A DNA stretch of 23,297 bases from Oscillospiraceae bacterium (GTDB lineage Bacteria > Bacillota > Clostridia > Oscillospirales > Ruminococcaceae): the NCBI GenBank assembly GCA_020024155.1, contig JAHHUE010000022.1, positions 1 to 23,297 of the forward strand, read 5' to 3'. Below the pieces are notes generated by a model. The model saw nothing but the letters and a program-made list of their open reading frames with translations, was not told the origin of the DNA and did no database searches. Shown here in pieces: positions 1 to 8,998 of this stretch (positions within the stretch are counted from its first letter, which is position 1; the number at the start of each line of letters is the position of its first letter). A program made the translations under genes and the position numbers.

Positions 1-43
1 TATTAAGATAACACCCAATAAAAATTACATATTCCAGTATAAA

Positions 44-82
44 AAATAAGGACAAAAATCATAAAAGATTTTGTCCTTATTT
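44..82 (-). terminator. Intrinsic terminator of the GGDEF/EAL gene
   Basis: An inverted repeat lies just downstream of the stop codon at 114. The arms are AAATAAGGACAAAAATC (44-60) and GATTTTGTCCTTATTT (67-82), paired with one bulged A around a 6-nt loop. On the minus strand the second arm ends in a T-rich run. It closes transcription of the c-di-GMP gene. Confidence 0.8.
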
Positions 83-113
83 AATCTAAAAACTTATAAA
101 TAAATTTATCTCT

Positions 114-3100
114 TTAATTAGATTTATTTACTGTCACTTTTTCATTACTTTCTTTATCAAAATTTTCAGCAAGAAGCCCATAAATTTTAGCAACTTCCAT
201 AGGTTTGTAATAATAATAACCTTGTATCATATCACAACCAGTTTCTTTAACAATTTTATTTTGAGATTCAGTTTCAACGCCTTCCATACATACTTTTTTA
301 CCAAATTGATGGCAAGCATAAACTATACTTGTAATAAAATTGCTTTTCTCAACAGAGTCACTCATTTCCAAAAGCAATGTTCTGTCAAGTTTGATAATAC
401 TTGATGGATATTGTAAAAGTACACGAAGAGATGAATAACCGCTGCCAAAATCGTCCAATGCTGTTCTGATGTCCATATTTGCACAAGATTGAACAAAGTT
501 ATTCAATTTTTCAGGCTGTTCATCCATACAACTTTCTGTCATTTCTATAACAATATGTTTTCCGTCTAGGTTGTATTTATACAGGGTATTTCTAATAAAA
601 TTAATAAAGGTCTTATCGTTAAGCTGTTGTAAGCTAACATTAACATTTAAATAAAAATCAGGGCAATAAGATAAAACTCTTACACAGGCATGAACTGCTT
701 CTTCAAATACCCATCTGCCAACTTTTTCCATCATATTTTCTTTTTCTATAATTGGGATAAATATCGCCGGAGAAATATTTTCACCTTCATAACTCCAACG
801 AAGCAATACTTCTCCACCTATTGGCAGTCCTGTATTTGTTGAAACTATTGGCTGAATAACAATACGGAAATTATCCATATCGTTTATTATATCTTCTATC
901 AAACGCATTTCCATATTTGATAGTTTTTGTAATTGTTGAAGATTTCCGTTAGAATTATCAACATATAGTAAAGATGAATTATGATGTGAAACTTTTATAA
1001 GAGCAGTTATATTTTCTATAAAGTCTTGTGGAGAAGAACTATCCTGAGGATAATTAAGTACAGCAAATGAACATGGATGTTGAATTACCAATCCCATATG
1101 TTCATATTCATATTCGATAATTTCCTTAATTTCTTGAATATAATCTTCTACTGTTTCATCAGAATCATTATCTATAAGAGCAAGACATTTCATACCACTT
1201 AAACGATAGAATGTCATTTTTCCTGAGAGCTTTTTATATAGTTGACTGGAAATTTCTTGAATTAAATCATCACCACATCTACGACCATGATTATTATTTA
1301 TCTGAGTCATATTGTTGAATGAAAATCCAATTACTGTGCAGCCTTTTTTATTTTCATTTTCTTGTTCTAAAACAGCTTTTAAATATCTTGTTAGAACAAT
1401 TTCTGTTGGAAAGTTAGTCAGTGAGTCAACAACAAACCCATTATCTTGATGTGTTATTCTTCCTGCAAAGAACAATGGAGTATTTCCGTCTTCACTCCAC
1501 TTAATTTTACCATAGCAATGAATCCACACACTATTTCCTTCTGCATCTGAAATTGGATATCTAAGGTCATGGCAAGCCTGTTTTTTGTAAAGCATTGCAT
1601 TTATATCATTCCAAAATTTTTCAAGCAAACTTGAATCTTGTATGCGTCTTGACCATTTGTTAATAAGGTCTGGCACAATATTGCTTTCAAATCCAAACTT
1701 TTTACGCAGATTATCTGATATAAAATACAAGTTTTTCTGCATATCACCAAAGTAAAAATAGCTTGTACTATCATCATTACCAATCATAGAGAGTAAAAAT
1801 GATACATCACAATAAGTATTTGAAAGGAAGTGTTTAAGCTTAACTTGAAAATCAGTTGTTTGTCTAATTTCAACTGGAATCTGCTTATCTTTTACTCTTG
1901 GTACAATTTTTTCTTCATATGAAGCCAAATGCTCATAATATTTTTCTTTTTCTTCATACATCATATCATCAGCACGATTTATTACATAATTTATGTCAAT
2001 TGGTTTTTGGTTTGACCATGCAAAACCCACTGAAATTTGGCAATAACTTTGAACAACCTCAGTCCTTAATTTTTCAACATCTTTTTTAATATCTTGTTCA
2101 GTGCTGTTATAGTATATAGCTACAAACTCATCTCCGCCTATTCTATAAATTCTATCAGTGCTTAAAGATTTTTTAATAATCTTGTAACACTCTTGAATAA
2201 GCTTATTACCAACTTCATGTCCGTATGTATCGTTTGTTTCTTTTAATCCATTGATATCACAATATATTGTGCCAAATGAATCCCATTTATTAGCACCTAT
2301 ATTATGTTCAATCATTGCATTACTATTGTATGCACCTGTAAGAGCATCTGAATAACTCATCTCATTAAATCTATTATACAGATTTCTTCTTTTTAGTTGC
2401 ATAGCAATTGCACCACTTAGAGATTTTAAAACTTGTTCAAGCAAAGACATTGTGCTTTCCTTTGGGTTATCCATTCCGATAAATCCCTTTAAAACATCAT
2501 CTTCATAAATAGGTGCTACAAGCAATGTTTTTATACCTTGTGGCTGTAACAATGAGTATGTAGATGGATAAGAATTTCTGATATCCTCAATATCATTTAT
2601 TATAACTGTCTGCTTTTTTTCAAAATTTGAAATCCAATAACTGACATCTTCTACACTTATATTTTGAAGAATATCTTTCTGTGGCAATACATTTTCAAAA
2701 CACCATTCGTATGTATTATTGATAATTTCGTTATTAGCAAGTTCAAAAATATATGTGCGTTCACAATTAAAGGTTTTTCCCAAATAAGCAAGCAATAAAT
2801 CAATTGATTCCTCAGGATTTTGAGATTCAAAAAAGTATTGTAAACATTCATTCATTATTGTTTCTGCTCTTGTATAAAAATGTCCATTACGATTATCATC
2901 TTTATTTTCTGCTTTAACAGCAATTTCAATACGATATCTATGTCCATTTACATAAATCATAGTGTCTTTAACAATAACTTTTTTGTGCAACACTGGATTT
3001 TCATGTATCCATGTCAAAAAACGACCTGGTTCCAAAGAATTATTATTACAAAATGGACAGCTAGATTCTCTATTTTGCAATATGTTATAGCATTTTTGGC

Positions 3101-3236
3101 CTTTATATGATTCATGTTTCTTGTATCCTAAACTTTCTCTTAAATGGCGATTCATATAAACCAAACTATGTGTATCCATATCTGATATATATACCATTTC
3201 GTCCAATTCTTCGAAAAAATCAAATAATGTCCTCAA
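114..3236 (-). CDS. Cyclic-di-GMP turnover protein, PAS-GAF-GGDEF-PAS-GGDEF*-EAL
   Basis: A 1040-residue, apparently soluble sensor enzyme that makes and/or degrades c-di-GMP. Order: PAS-like domain (about 5-110) with Cys49, Cys60 and Cys63; GAF (about 130-285); a first GGDEF domain with intact GGDEF at 367-371; PAS (about 470-600); a second GGDEF-like domain with SGMKC (680-684) in place of the signature, so probably inactive; EAL (about 785-1025). The EAL signature reads EVL (E809), and Asp928-Asp929 (DDFG), E985/E988 (EGVE) and QGYYYYKP are present, so phosphodiesterase activity is likely. The product-inhibition site RxxD before GGDEF is degenerate (LSTD). The start is TTG, 7 nt after an AGAGGGGTG-type ribosome site; Met14 is the alternative. 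Monocistronic, with its own candidate promoter and terminator. The net direction of activity cannot be read from sequence. Confidence 0.93.
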   Translation of the reverse strand: MRTLFDFFEELDEMVYISDMDTHSLVYMNRHLRESLGYKKHESYKGQKCYNILQNRESSCPFCNNNSLEPGRFLTWIHENPVLHKKVIVKDTMIYVNGHRYRIEIAVKAENKDDNRNGHFYTRAETIMNECLQYFFESQNPEESIDLLLAYLGKTFNCERTYIFELANNEIINNTYEWCFENVLPQKDILQNISVEDVSYWISNFEKKQTVIINDIEDIRNSYPSTYSLLQPQGIKTLLVAPIYEDDVLKGFIGMDNPKESTMSLLEQVLKSLSGAIAMQLKRRNLYNRFNEMSYSDALTGAYNSNAMIEHNIGANKWDSFGTIYCDINGLKETNDTYGHEVGNKLIQECYKIIKKSLSTDRIYRIGGDEFVAIYYNSTEQDIKKDVEKLRTEVVQSYCQISVGFAWSNQKPIDINYVINRADDMMYEEKEKYYEHLASYEEKIVPRVKDKQIPVEIRQTTDFQVKLKHFLSNTYCDVSFLLSMIGNDDSTSYFYFGDMQKNLYFISDNLRKKFGFESNIVPDLINKWSRRIQDSSLLEKFWNDINAMLYKKQACHDLRYPISDAEGNSVWIHCYGKIKWSEDGNTPLFFAGRITHQDNGFVVDSLTNFPTEIVLTRYLKAVLEQENENKKGCTVIGFSFNNMTQINNNHGRRCGDDLIQEISSQLYKKLSGKMTFYRLSGMKCLALIDNDSDETVEDYIQEIKEIIEYEYEHMGLVIQHPCSFAVLNYPQDSSSPQDFIENITALIKVSHHNSSLLYVDNSNGNLQQLQKLSNMEMRLIEDIINDMDNFRIVIQPIVSTNTGLPIGGEVLLRWSYEGENISPAIFIPIIEKENMMEKVGRWVFEEAVHACVRVLSYCPDFYLNVNVSLQQLNDKTFINFIRNTLYKYNLDGKHIVIEMTESCMDEQPEKLNNFVQSCANMDIRTALDDFGSGYSSLRVLLQYPSSIIKLDRTLLLEMSDSVEKSNFITSIVYACHQFGKKVCMEGVETESQNKIVKETGCDMIQGYYYYKPMEVAKIYGLLAENFDKESNEKVTVNKSN

Positions 3237-3360
3237 TTTTTTTCACCCCTCTATTGGTGTTAAATATAAATAATTTATGTATTTAAACACGCATCATGGT
3301 TAATGCATTTTATATTTTTTAGCGCATATTTTTATATGCAAAATATTTAAACAAAAAAAT

Positions 3361-3408
3361 ATAAAAGTGCATCATGCTTGTAAAATTACTAGCCTAATGC
3401 ACTTTTAT
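3361..3408 (-). terminator. 48-nt hairpin plus T run in the leader: possible attenuator
   Basis: The arms ATAAAAGTGCAT and ATGCACTTTTAT pair perfectly over 12 bp. Inside them a T.G wobble and an A-T pair, a mismatch, GCT/AGC and GTAA/TTAC extend the stem almost to the centre. On the minus strand the second arm runs into ATATTTTTTT, the layout of an intrinsic terminator. It sits between the candidate promoter and the GGDEF/EAL start codon rather than after a gene. It may be an attenuator, or merely a backup terminator for the operon upstream. Confidence 0.5.
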
Positions 3409-3432
3409 AGAATATCTTTATATAATATAAAA

Positions 3433-3461
3433 ATATAAACTATTTAATCATATTATGTCAA
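3433..3461 (-). promoter_or_regulatory. Candidate vegetative promoter of the c-di-GMP gene
   Basis: On the minus strand TTGACA (3456-3461) is followed after 17 bp by TTATAT (3433-3438). Transcription would begin near 3425 and give a leader of about 190 nt. The -35 box is perfect and the -10 box is imperfect; the AT-rich context makes chance matches common. Confidence 0.45.
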
Positions 3462-3602
3462 AATAATCATTATAAAGCGCAATTAATAATTGTATAATAA
3501 ATATTACAAATATCGACTTAAAAAGTAAATATTTTACATATGTGTATATTATAACAGTTATAAATATTTTTGGCAATACTTTTATAATCAATATATTATA
3601 TA

Positions 3603-3637
3603 AAAAGACCTTCTACTTTTAAAGCAGAAGGTCTTTT
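3603..3637 (-). terminator. Terminator of the lipid-handling operon
   Basis: Perfect 12-bp arms AAAAGACCTTCT (3603-3614) and AGAAGGTCTTTT (3626-3637) enclose an 11-nt loop, starting 7 bp after the stop codon at 3644. The U tract follows on the minus strand. It is the first good terminator after the one at 12949-12989, so it marks the end of a transcription unit of about 9 kb. Confidence 0.88.
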
Positions 3638-3643
3638 TATATT

Positions 3644-5914
3644 TTAATTTGCGACAAAAACAAATTTTACTTCGCCATCCATATTTTCGGATATACCAGA
3701 GAAATTATTATATTCTTTTGAATTATCAAGCATAGTATTTATTTTATTTAATAATTCGTTAGTATCACCACTAAACTGATTTACCAGTTTGTTGATACCT
3801 TCTTCATTAAATTTAACCATACCGCTGTTAAGTTCCTGTGAACCATTTGATAACTGCTGAACACCATCTTGAAGCTTATCGGAACCATCTTTAAGTGTAC
3901 CAAGTCCATTTACTAATGTGTTAGCACCATTATTCAATTTAGAAGCACCGTCAACAACTGTTTGAGAGCCTTCTGCAAGAGTACTTGCACCTTTGTGAAC
4001 TTCTGTAATACCACCTTTAAGTTGTTCACTACCACTGTTCAATCCTTTTGCACCAACTTCGATACTATCCAAACCACCTATAAGTTTTGCATTACCAGCT
4101 TTAAGAGCATTTAATGCACCGGATATTGTGTCCATACCGGTTGAAAGACTTGTGCCAAGAGTATTTATACCACCATTGATTTGTGTCATACCAATGTATA
4201 AACCACCTTGATTGCTCAATTGTGTTGCAATAGCATTTATACCATCTTTTACTGCACCACCTTCTTTGAACATTGCTTCAACGCTACCAAGTTCTGTTGC
4301 AAGTTTTGTTAAACCGCCTTCAACAGCAATTTCGTAACCTATAATTTGTTTTGCATTATTGATAATTGCAGAATTGTCTGCATTCATTGTAACTGTTACT
4401 GGTACATTTTGTGTTACAGTTTTATCACAAATTTTAGCTATTACAGCATTGATAACATCGTCTGATACACCGTTATCTCTCAATGTTTGTGCAACATCAT
4501 CTCTTTCTGCACTGTTATCCACATTAACAGAAACATCAACATTTTCAGTTGCAGATAATTGTGATGCCTGTGTGATTATATCAGTTGCACTTTGTTTTAT
4601 AGCTTGCAATGCACCATTAGCTGTGCCCAAGCTTGCAGAAGCACCAGCCATACCAGATGCTATACTGTCAATTGCACCATTAAGCTGTGCTGCACCGTTC
4701 CCAAGTTGTTCCATACCGCCAAGAACTTGTGTTGAAGCATCAGAAAGTGCTTTAACTCCTTTTTCTGTTTCTCTTTTGTTTAAGTTTATACCTGCTATTA
4801 TAGCATCCATACCTCCATTCATATCTGATGCTCCTTTTTTAATATTGCCTACACCATATACAAGTTTACCTGAGCCGTCAACAAGTTTATCTGCACCATT
4901 TTGAAGACTTGATGTGCCGTCTGCCAATTTTTTAGCACCATCTGACAACACTTGTGTTCCTTGTAAAAGACTGCCTGAACCTGTGCTTAACTCATTACCA
5001 CCATTATAAAGAGCGTTTACACCATCTTTAAGAGTGTATGATGAAGTAAGTAAAGTATCTATACCCTCTTTCAATTTACCGGAACCGTCAACCAATTTGT
5101 TAGATGCATTTTGCAATTCATTCAAAGATGCTTCCAATTCATCAAGGGAGTCAAATTTATCTGTTGAAATACCTTTAAATATTTCATTTGATGCAACAGT
5201 TATTGCCATAATTTCTTTGTATTCAACAATATCAGCTTCAAGAGTAAACCATTCTGGTATATTTATATAGTTTGGGGATGATTTATCTTGTGTTAAGTTA
5301 AGATATTTGTTTATTCCTGGAACACCATATCCAACAATCATATCTCTATCGCCATCAGAAATAATTTTTGCATTTTCAACAGTTATGTTCTGATAATTTT
5401 CCTCGTCAATTGGCATAGCAGTAATCATAACAAATGGCTGATATTCTTCGTCTTTGCTAAAGTTAGTGTAATATGAATATGTAACTTTCAAGTGTCCTGT
5501 TTTGCCTTCAAGTTCAGTTGGTTTAACTTCTTTGCCGTCCAATTCATATTTAATTTTTACACCAATAGGAAGTTCCTGCTGTGTAGAACCTTGATAGCAT
5601 ATTGTATTATTGCCATCATTTTGCCATATAAGTTTATCGTCTTTATGTGTAAATAGCTGTTCACCTTTTACATTTTCAATGTCTGTAAGTCTTGAAATAT
5701 CAGAAACTTCTGAAATGTCACCAATATTTTTTATCTGGTTAGATACAATAACTTTATCTATTTCACCAGCAGTATCCATTTTTACATAAACTGTTTCGTC
5801 TTTTTTAGTTATGTTTTTATTTTCCATTGCATATACAGGTGATGCCATTGTTGACACCATAATTGCAACTGCAATAAGAAATGTTGTTATTTTTTTCAAT
5901 TTACTGTTATTCAT
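3644..5914 (-). CDS. Secreted protein with Leu-x-x-Gly heptad repeats, MMPL partner
   Basis: A 756-residue exported protein. A Sec signal peptide is clear: KLKK, a hydrophobic core (about 10-24), then SPVYA with probable cleavage after Ala29. There is no lipobox and no further membrane segment. An N-terminal extracellular domain (about 30-250) precedes a first block of X3-Leu-X2-Gly heptads (about 258-375, units such as LVDG, LKEG, LSDG, LADG, LQNG). A middle region and a second heptad block (about 615-705) follow, then a short tail ending KFVFVAN. Such heptads are known from YhgE/Pip-type proteins and from extracytoplasmic regions of some Firmicute MMPL transporters. The gene begins 20 bp after the MMPL gene with a GAGG ribosome site 7 nt from ATG and is the last of the operon. 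I infer an extracellular accessory of the exporter; the molecular role is unknown. Confidence 0.8.
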   Translation of the reverse strand: MNNSKLKKITTFLIAVAIMVSTMASPVYAMENKNITKKDETVYVKMDTAGEIDKVIVSNQIKNIGDISEVSDISRLTDIENVKGEQLFTHKDDKLIWQNDGNNTICYQGSTQQELPIGVKIKYELDGKEVKPTELEGKTGHLKVTYSYYTNFSKDEEYQPFVMITAMPIDEENYQNITVENAKIISDGDRDMIVGYGVPGINKYLNLTQDKSSPNYINIPEWFTLEADIVEYKEIMAITVASNEIFKGISTDKFDSLDELEASLNELQNASNKLVDGSGKLKEGIDTLLTSSYTLKDGVNALYNGGNELSTGSGSLLQGTQVLSDGAKKLADGTSSLQNGADKLVDGSGKLVYGVGNIKKGASDMNGGMDAIIAGINLNKRETEKGVKALSDASTQVLGGMEQLGNGAAQLNGAIDSIASGMAGASASLGTANGALQAIKQSATDIITQASQLSATENVDVSVNVDNSAERDDVAQTLRDNGVSDDVINAVIAKICDKTVTQNVPVTVTMNADNSAIINNAKQIIGYEIAVEGGLTKLATELGSVEAMFKEGGAVKDGINAIATQLSNQGGLYIGMTQINGGINTLGTSLSTGMDTISGALNALKAGNAKLIGGLDSIEVGAKGLNSGSEQLKGGITEVHKGASTLAEGSQTVVDGASKLNNGANTLVNGLGTLKDGSDKLQDGVQQLSNGSQELNSGMVKFNEEGINKLVNQFSGDTNELLNKINTMLDNSKEYNNFSGISENMDGEVKFVFVAN

Positions 5915-5934
5915 TTTATTACCTCTATATGTAT

Positions 5935-8007
5935 CTAATTCTGTATACTCTTCATACCAGATGTTGTAACTCTGATAAATTTATCAAACAAGCTCAACAT
6001 AGATGGAAGAATCATAATTACAACAAACATACTGATAATTGCACCTCTTGCCATAAGAGTACACAATGATGAAATCATATCTATATCAGAGAACAAACCA
6101 ACACCAAAAGTTGCTCCAAAGAAACCGAGAGCAGAAACCATTACAGAAGGTATTGATGTTGAAAGTGCAATTATAATAGCATCGTTTTTATTTTTGCCAT
6201 TGCAACGCTCTTTTTTATATCTTGTAGTCATAAGAATTGCATAGTCAACTGTTGCACCAAGCTGAATTGTACCAATAACAATTGATGCAATAAATGGAAG
6301 AACTGTTCCTGTATAGTATGGAATACCCAAGTTAACAAAGATAGCAAATTCAATAACTACAACAAGAATTACAGGAACTGCAAAAGATTTGAAAACCAAA
6401 GCTATTATTATAAAAATAGCAATAATTGAAATAAGGCTTACAACTTTAAAGTCTTTATCAGTAATCTGTATCAAGTCCTTTGTACAAGGAGCTTCGCCAA
6501 TAAGCATTGCAGTGTCATCATATTTTTTAACAATATTATTTATTGTTTCGCACTGCTGATTAACTTCATCTGATGCAACTTTATATTCTGATTGAATAAG
6601 CATAAGCTGCCAGTCACCTTTTTTAAGATTGCTTGTTATATCATCTGGTATCATTTCGTGTGGAATTGCAGAACCGATAAAGCTATCAAGACCTAATGCA
6701 AATTTTACACCATCAACATCGGATATTTCATTAAGCATTGCTTTTCCGTTTTTAGAAGATAAATTACTGTTTGCCAACACCATATGAGTTGCATTCATAT
6801 TGTAATCTTCTGCCAACATTGTATTTGCCTGAACGCTTGGCAATGTACGTGGAAGACTTGTATCCAATTCATAATATACACTTGTGTTTGTATATCCCCA
6901 TATAGCAGGAATAAGCAAAACAATAAATACACCTATAAATATTTTTCTGTGACCAACAATAGCTTTTGCAAGCTTATCCATATTTGGCAATATTGGTTTA
7001 TGTGTTGTTTTTTGAATTGCTTTATCAAACAGCAATATCAAAGCAGGCAAAATTGTAACACAAGCTATAACGCCAAAAATAACACCTTTGGCCATTACAA
7101 TACCAAGGTCAAGACCAAGTTTAAAACTCATAAAGCATAAAGCAATAAAGCCTGCTACTGTTGTTATTGAACTACCAACAACTGATGAGAATGTATTTGA
7201 TATTGCATGAGCCATAGCTCTTTCTTTATCGTTTGGAAATCTCTGTTGATTTTCTTGATAGCTATGCCACAAGAAAATCGAATAGTCAAGAGTTACACCA
7301 AGCTGCAAAACTGCACTAAGTGCTTTTGTTATGTATGATATTTCTCCAAAGAAATAGTTACTGCCAAGGTTGTATACTATTGCCATACCAATACTGAGCA
7401 TAAATATAAATGGAAGTAAAAAGCTATCCATAAATATAGCAAGCACAACACAAGTAAGTATAACAGCAATAATTATGTATATCGGTGCTTCTTTTTCTGA
7501 TAGTTCTTTTGTATCACTAACAACAGCGGACATACCACTTAAATAACATTGCTTGCCGGTTACATTTCTTATATCCTTTATGGCTTGCATTGTTTCATCA
7601 GAAGATGTGGTATCTTTAAAGAAAATCGCCATAAGAGTTGAATTTTCCGAATTAAATACTTCTTGAATTTTATCTGGCAATATTGAAACTGGTACAGATA
7701 AATCAGCAATGCTGTCGTACCAAATAACTGTTTCAACGCCATCTACTTGTTCTATTTTCTTTTTTACTTCTGCAACATCTTTATAAGGCATACCCTCTAC
7801 AATTTCCATTGCAAAAGCGCCTTTTCCAAAATCGTCTTTTAAAATATCCTGTCCTATCATAGTTTCAATATCATCTGGAAGATAGTACAAAATATCGTAG
7901 TTTACTTTTGTGTGAAGATATCCAAACACAGATGGTATCAGAAGTAGCACTGAGAATACCAATATTGCATTTCTATATTTCACAATCCATTTTCTTAGTT
8001 TATTCAT
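5935..8007 (-). CDS. MMPL/RND-superfamily transporter, probable lipid exporter
   Basis: A 690-residue membrane protein with the duplicated RND layout: one N-terminal membrane helix, an extracytoplasmic domain, a five-helix bundle, then the same again. The two conserved helix motifs GVTLDY (Asp241-Tyr242) and GATVDY (Asp588-Tyr589) match the Asp-Tyr pairs of the MmpL3 proton relay, so proton-driven transport is likely. MMPL proteins move lipids or fatty acids across or out of the membrane. Start choice: an upstream in-frame ATG at 8064 would overlap the previous gene and lacks a ribosome site, whereas the ATG at 8007 lies 7 nt after GGAG and 20 bp after that gene's stop. Flanked by a lipase-like hydrolase and the heptad-repeat secreted protein in one operon. 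Substrate specificity is inferred from oleate hydratase upstream. Confidence 0.9.
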   Translation of the reverse strand: MNKLRKWIVKYRNAILVFSVLLLIPSVFGYLHTKVNYDILYYLPDDIETMIGQDILKDDFGKGAFAMEIVEGMPYKDVAEVKKKIEQVDGVETVIWYDSIADLSVPVSILPDKIQEVFNSENSTLMAIFFKDTTSSDETMQAIKDIRNVTGKQCYLSGMSAVVSDTKELSEKEAPIYIIIAVILTCVVLAIFMDSFLLPFIFMLSIGMAIVYNLGSNYFFGEISYITKALSAVLQLGVTLDYSIFLWHSYQENQQRFPNDKERAMAHAISNTFSSVVGSSITTVAGFIALCFMSFKLGLDLGIVMAKGVIFGVIACVTILPALILLFDKAIQKTTHKPILPNMDKLAKAIVGHRKIFIGVFIVLLIPAIWGYTNTSVYYELDTSLPRTLPSVQANTMLAEDYNMNATHMVLANSNLSSKNGKAMLNEISDVDGVKFALGLDSFIGSAIPHEMIPDDITSNLKKGDWQLMLIQSEYKVASDEVNQQCETINNIVKKYDDTAMLIGEAPCTKDLIQITDKDFKVVSLISIIAIFIIIALVFKSFAVPVILVVVIEFAIFVNLGIPYYTGTVLPFIASIVIGTIQLGATVDYAILMTTRYKKERCNGKNKNDAIIIALSTSIPSVMVSALGFFGATFGVGLFSDIDMISSLCTLMARGAIISMFVVIMILPSMLSLFDKFIRVTTSGMKSIQN

Positions 8008-8027
8008 CATTCTTCTCCAATTTATTT

Positions 8028-8972
8028 TTAGATGAATTCTGATGATAAAATCATTGATATCCAACGATATATATCATCATAAACAAACAATTTGTCTGTT
8101 TCGTTCAAAATTTCGTGTCTGTCATTTTTATAGAATTTAAGTTCTATATTTTTCATTCCAACTTGTTTAAAGCTTTCAATTGCTCTTTTTACACTTTCAG
8201 TAAATTCTCCAACTGGGTCATCAGCTCCGGAAACAAAAAATACCGGAAGATTTTTTGGCATTTGCTCCAAAAAATCTTTTTTATGCAAATTATTTATACC
8301 TTTAAACATATTATTGTATCCATTTAAAGTGAACAAAAATGTGCATCGTGGGTCTGAAAGATATTTATCAACTTGCTTTTCATCTTTTGAAAGCCAGTCT
8401 TTTGATGTTCTTGCAGGTTCAAATCTCTTATTGTATCCACCAAATGCCATATTATCAATAAATTTGCTCCTGTGTTTCCAACCGGTAAATTTTGCGATAA
8501 GAGATGTCATAAATATTCCTGATTTAACTGTAAATTTACTTGGAAAACCAGTTCCCATAATAATAGCGCCATCAAGTTCATTTCCATATTTACATAAATA
8601 CTGTCTTGCATAAAATGAACCCATACTATGTCCAAGAAGAAAATATGGTATATTAGGATATTTTTCTTTTGTAATTTTTGTAACTTGATGAAGATTTTCA
8701 ATCATTTCATCATTGCCGTCTTTGTCAGAAAAATATCCCCAATATTCTTGAGATTTAACAGAATTACCATGTCCAAGATGGTCATTACCTGTTACCAATA
8801 TTCCTCTTTCGTTCAAATATTTTGCAAAATCTTCATATCTTTGAATATGTTCAACCATACCATGAGAAATTTGCAGTATAGCTTTAATTTCTCCTTCTGG
8901 CACATATCTAACTGCAAATATCTGTGTGTCCGAATATGCAGACCTAAACCAAAATTCCTCTTTTTTTAACAT
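8028..8972 (-). CDS. Alpha/beta hydrolase, monoacylglycerol lipase/lysophospholipase-like
   Basis: A 314-residue protein of the Hydrolase_4 (serine aminopeptidase S33) type. The nucleophile elbow GHSMG is at 114-118 (Ser116). SGADDPVG supplies Asp252, and His286 lies in NDRHEI, completing the triad. The oxyanion segment SHGMVEH (36-42) and DHLGHG (64-69) are typical of monoacylglycerol lipases and lysophospholipase L2-like enzymes. There is no signal peptide, so it is cytosolic or membrane-peripheral. A GAGG ribosome site lies 8 nt before ATG. It is followed 20 bp later by the MMPL gene. In this operon it could release fatty acids from glycerides or lysolipids, or hydrolyse another ester. The substrate is not determined by sequence. 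Confidence 0.87.
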   Translation of the reverse strand: MLKKEEFWFRSAYSDTQIFAVRYVPEGEIKAILQISHGMVEHIQRYEDFAKYLNERGILVTGNDHLGHGNSVKSQEYWGYFSDKDGNDEMIENLHQVTKITKEKYPNIPYFLLGHSMGSFYARQYLCKYGNELDGAIIMGTGFPSKFTVKSGIFMTSLIAKFTGWKHRSKFIDNMAFGGYNKRFEPARTSKDWLSKDEKQVDKYLSDPRCTFLFTLNGYNNMFKGINNLHKKDFLEQMPKNLPVFFVSGADDPVGEFTESVKRAIESFKQVGMKNIELKFYKNDRHEILNETDKLFVYDDIYRWISMILSSEFI

Positions 8973-8998
8973 TATGTTTTCCTCTAAACATTTTATCT

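Larger units (their letters stand above)
3237..3643 (-). other. Intergenic region and leader of the c-di-GMP gene
   Basis: This 407-bp stretch has no convincing gene on either strand. It holds the terminator of the upstream operon (3603-3637), an AT-rich spacer, a candidate promoter (3433-3461), a long hairpin (3361-3408) and two smaller GCAT/ATGC hairpins (about 3292-3308 and 3322-3339) in what would be the 5' untranslated region. I looked for c-di-GMP riboswitch (GEMM-I) features and saw none. Confidence 0.7.

Noticed and set aside
3237..3430. c-di-GMP riboswitch (GEMM type) in the leader of the GGDEF/EAL gene
   Set aside because: I could not find the conserved core sequences or tetraloop-receptor layout; the leader is much too AT-rich.
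4359..4904. A plus-strand open frame of 181 codons
   Set aside because: It lies antisense within the heptad-repeat gene, has low-complexity Ser/Ala/Ile-rich content, no ribosome site and no family features; it is a shadow of the repeats.
8008..8064. Upstream start for the MMPL protein, adding 19 residues
   Set aside because: It would overlap the hydrolase gene and lacks a ribosome site; the ATG at 8007 has GGAG at good spacing.
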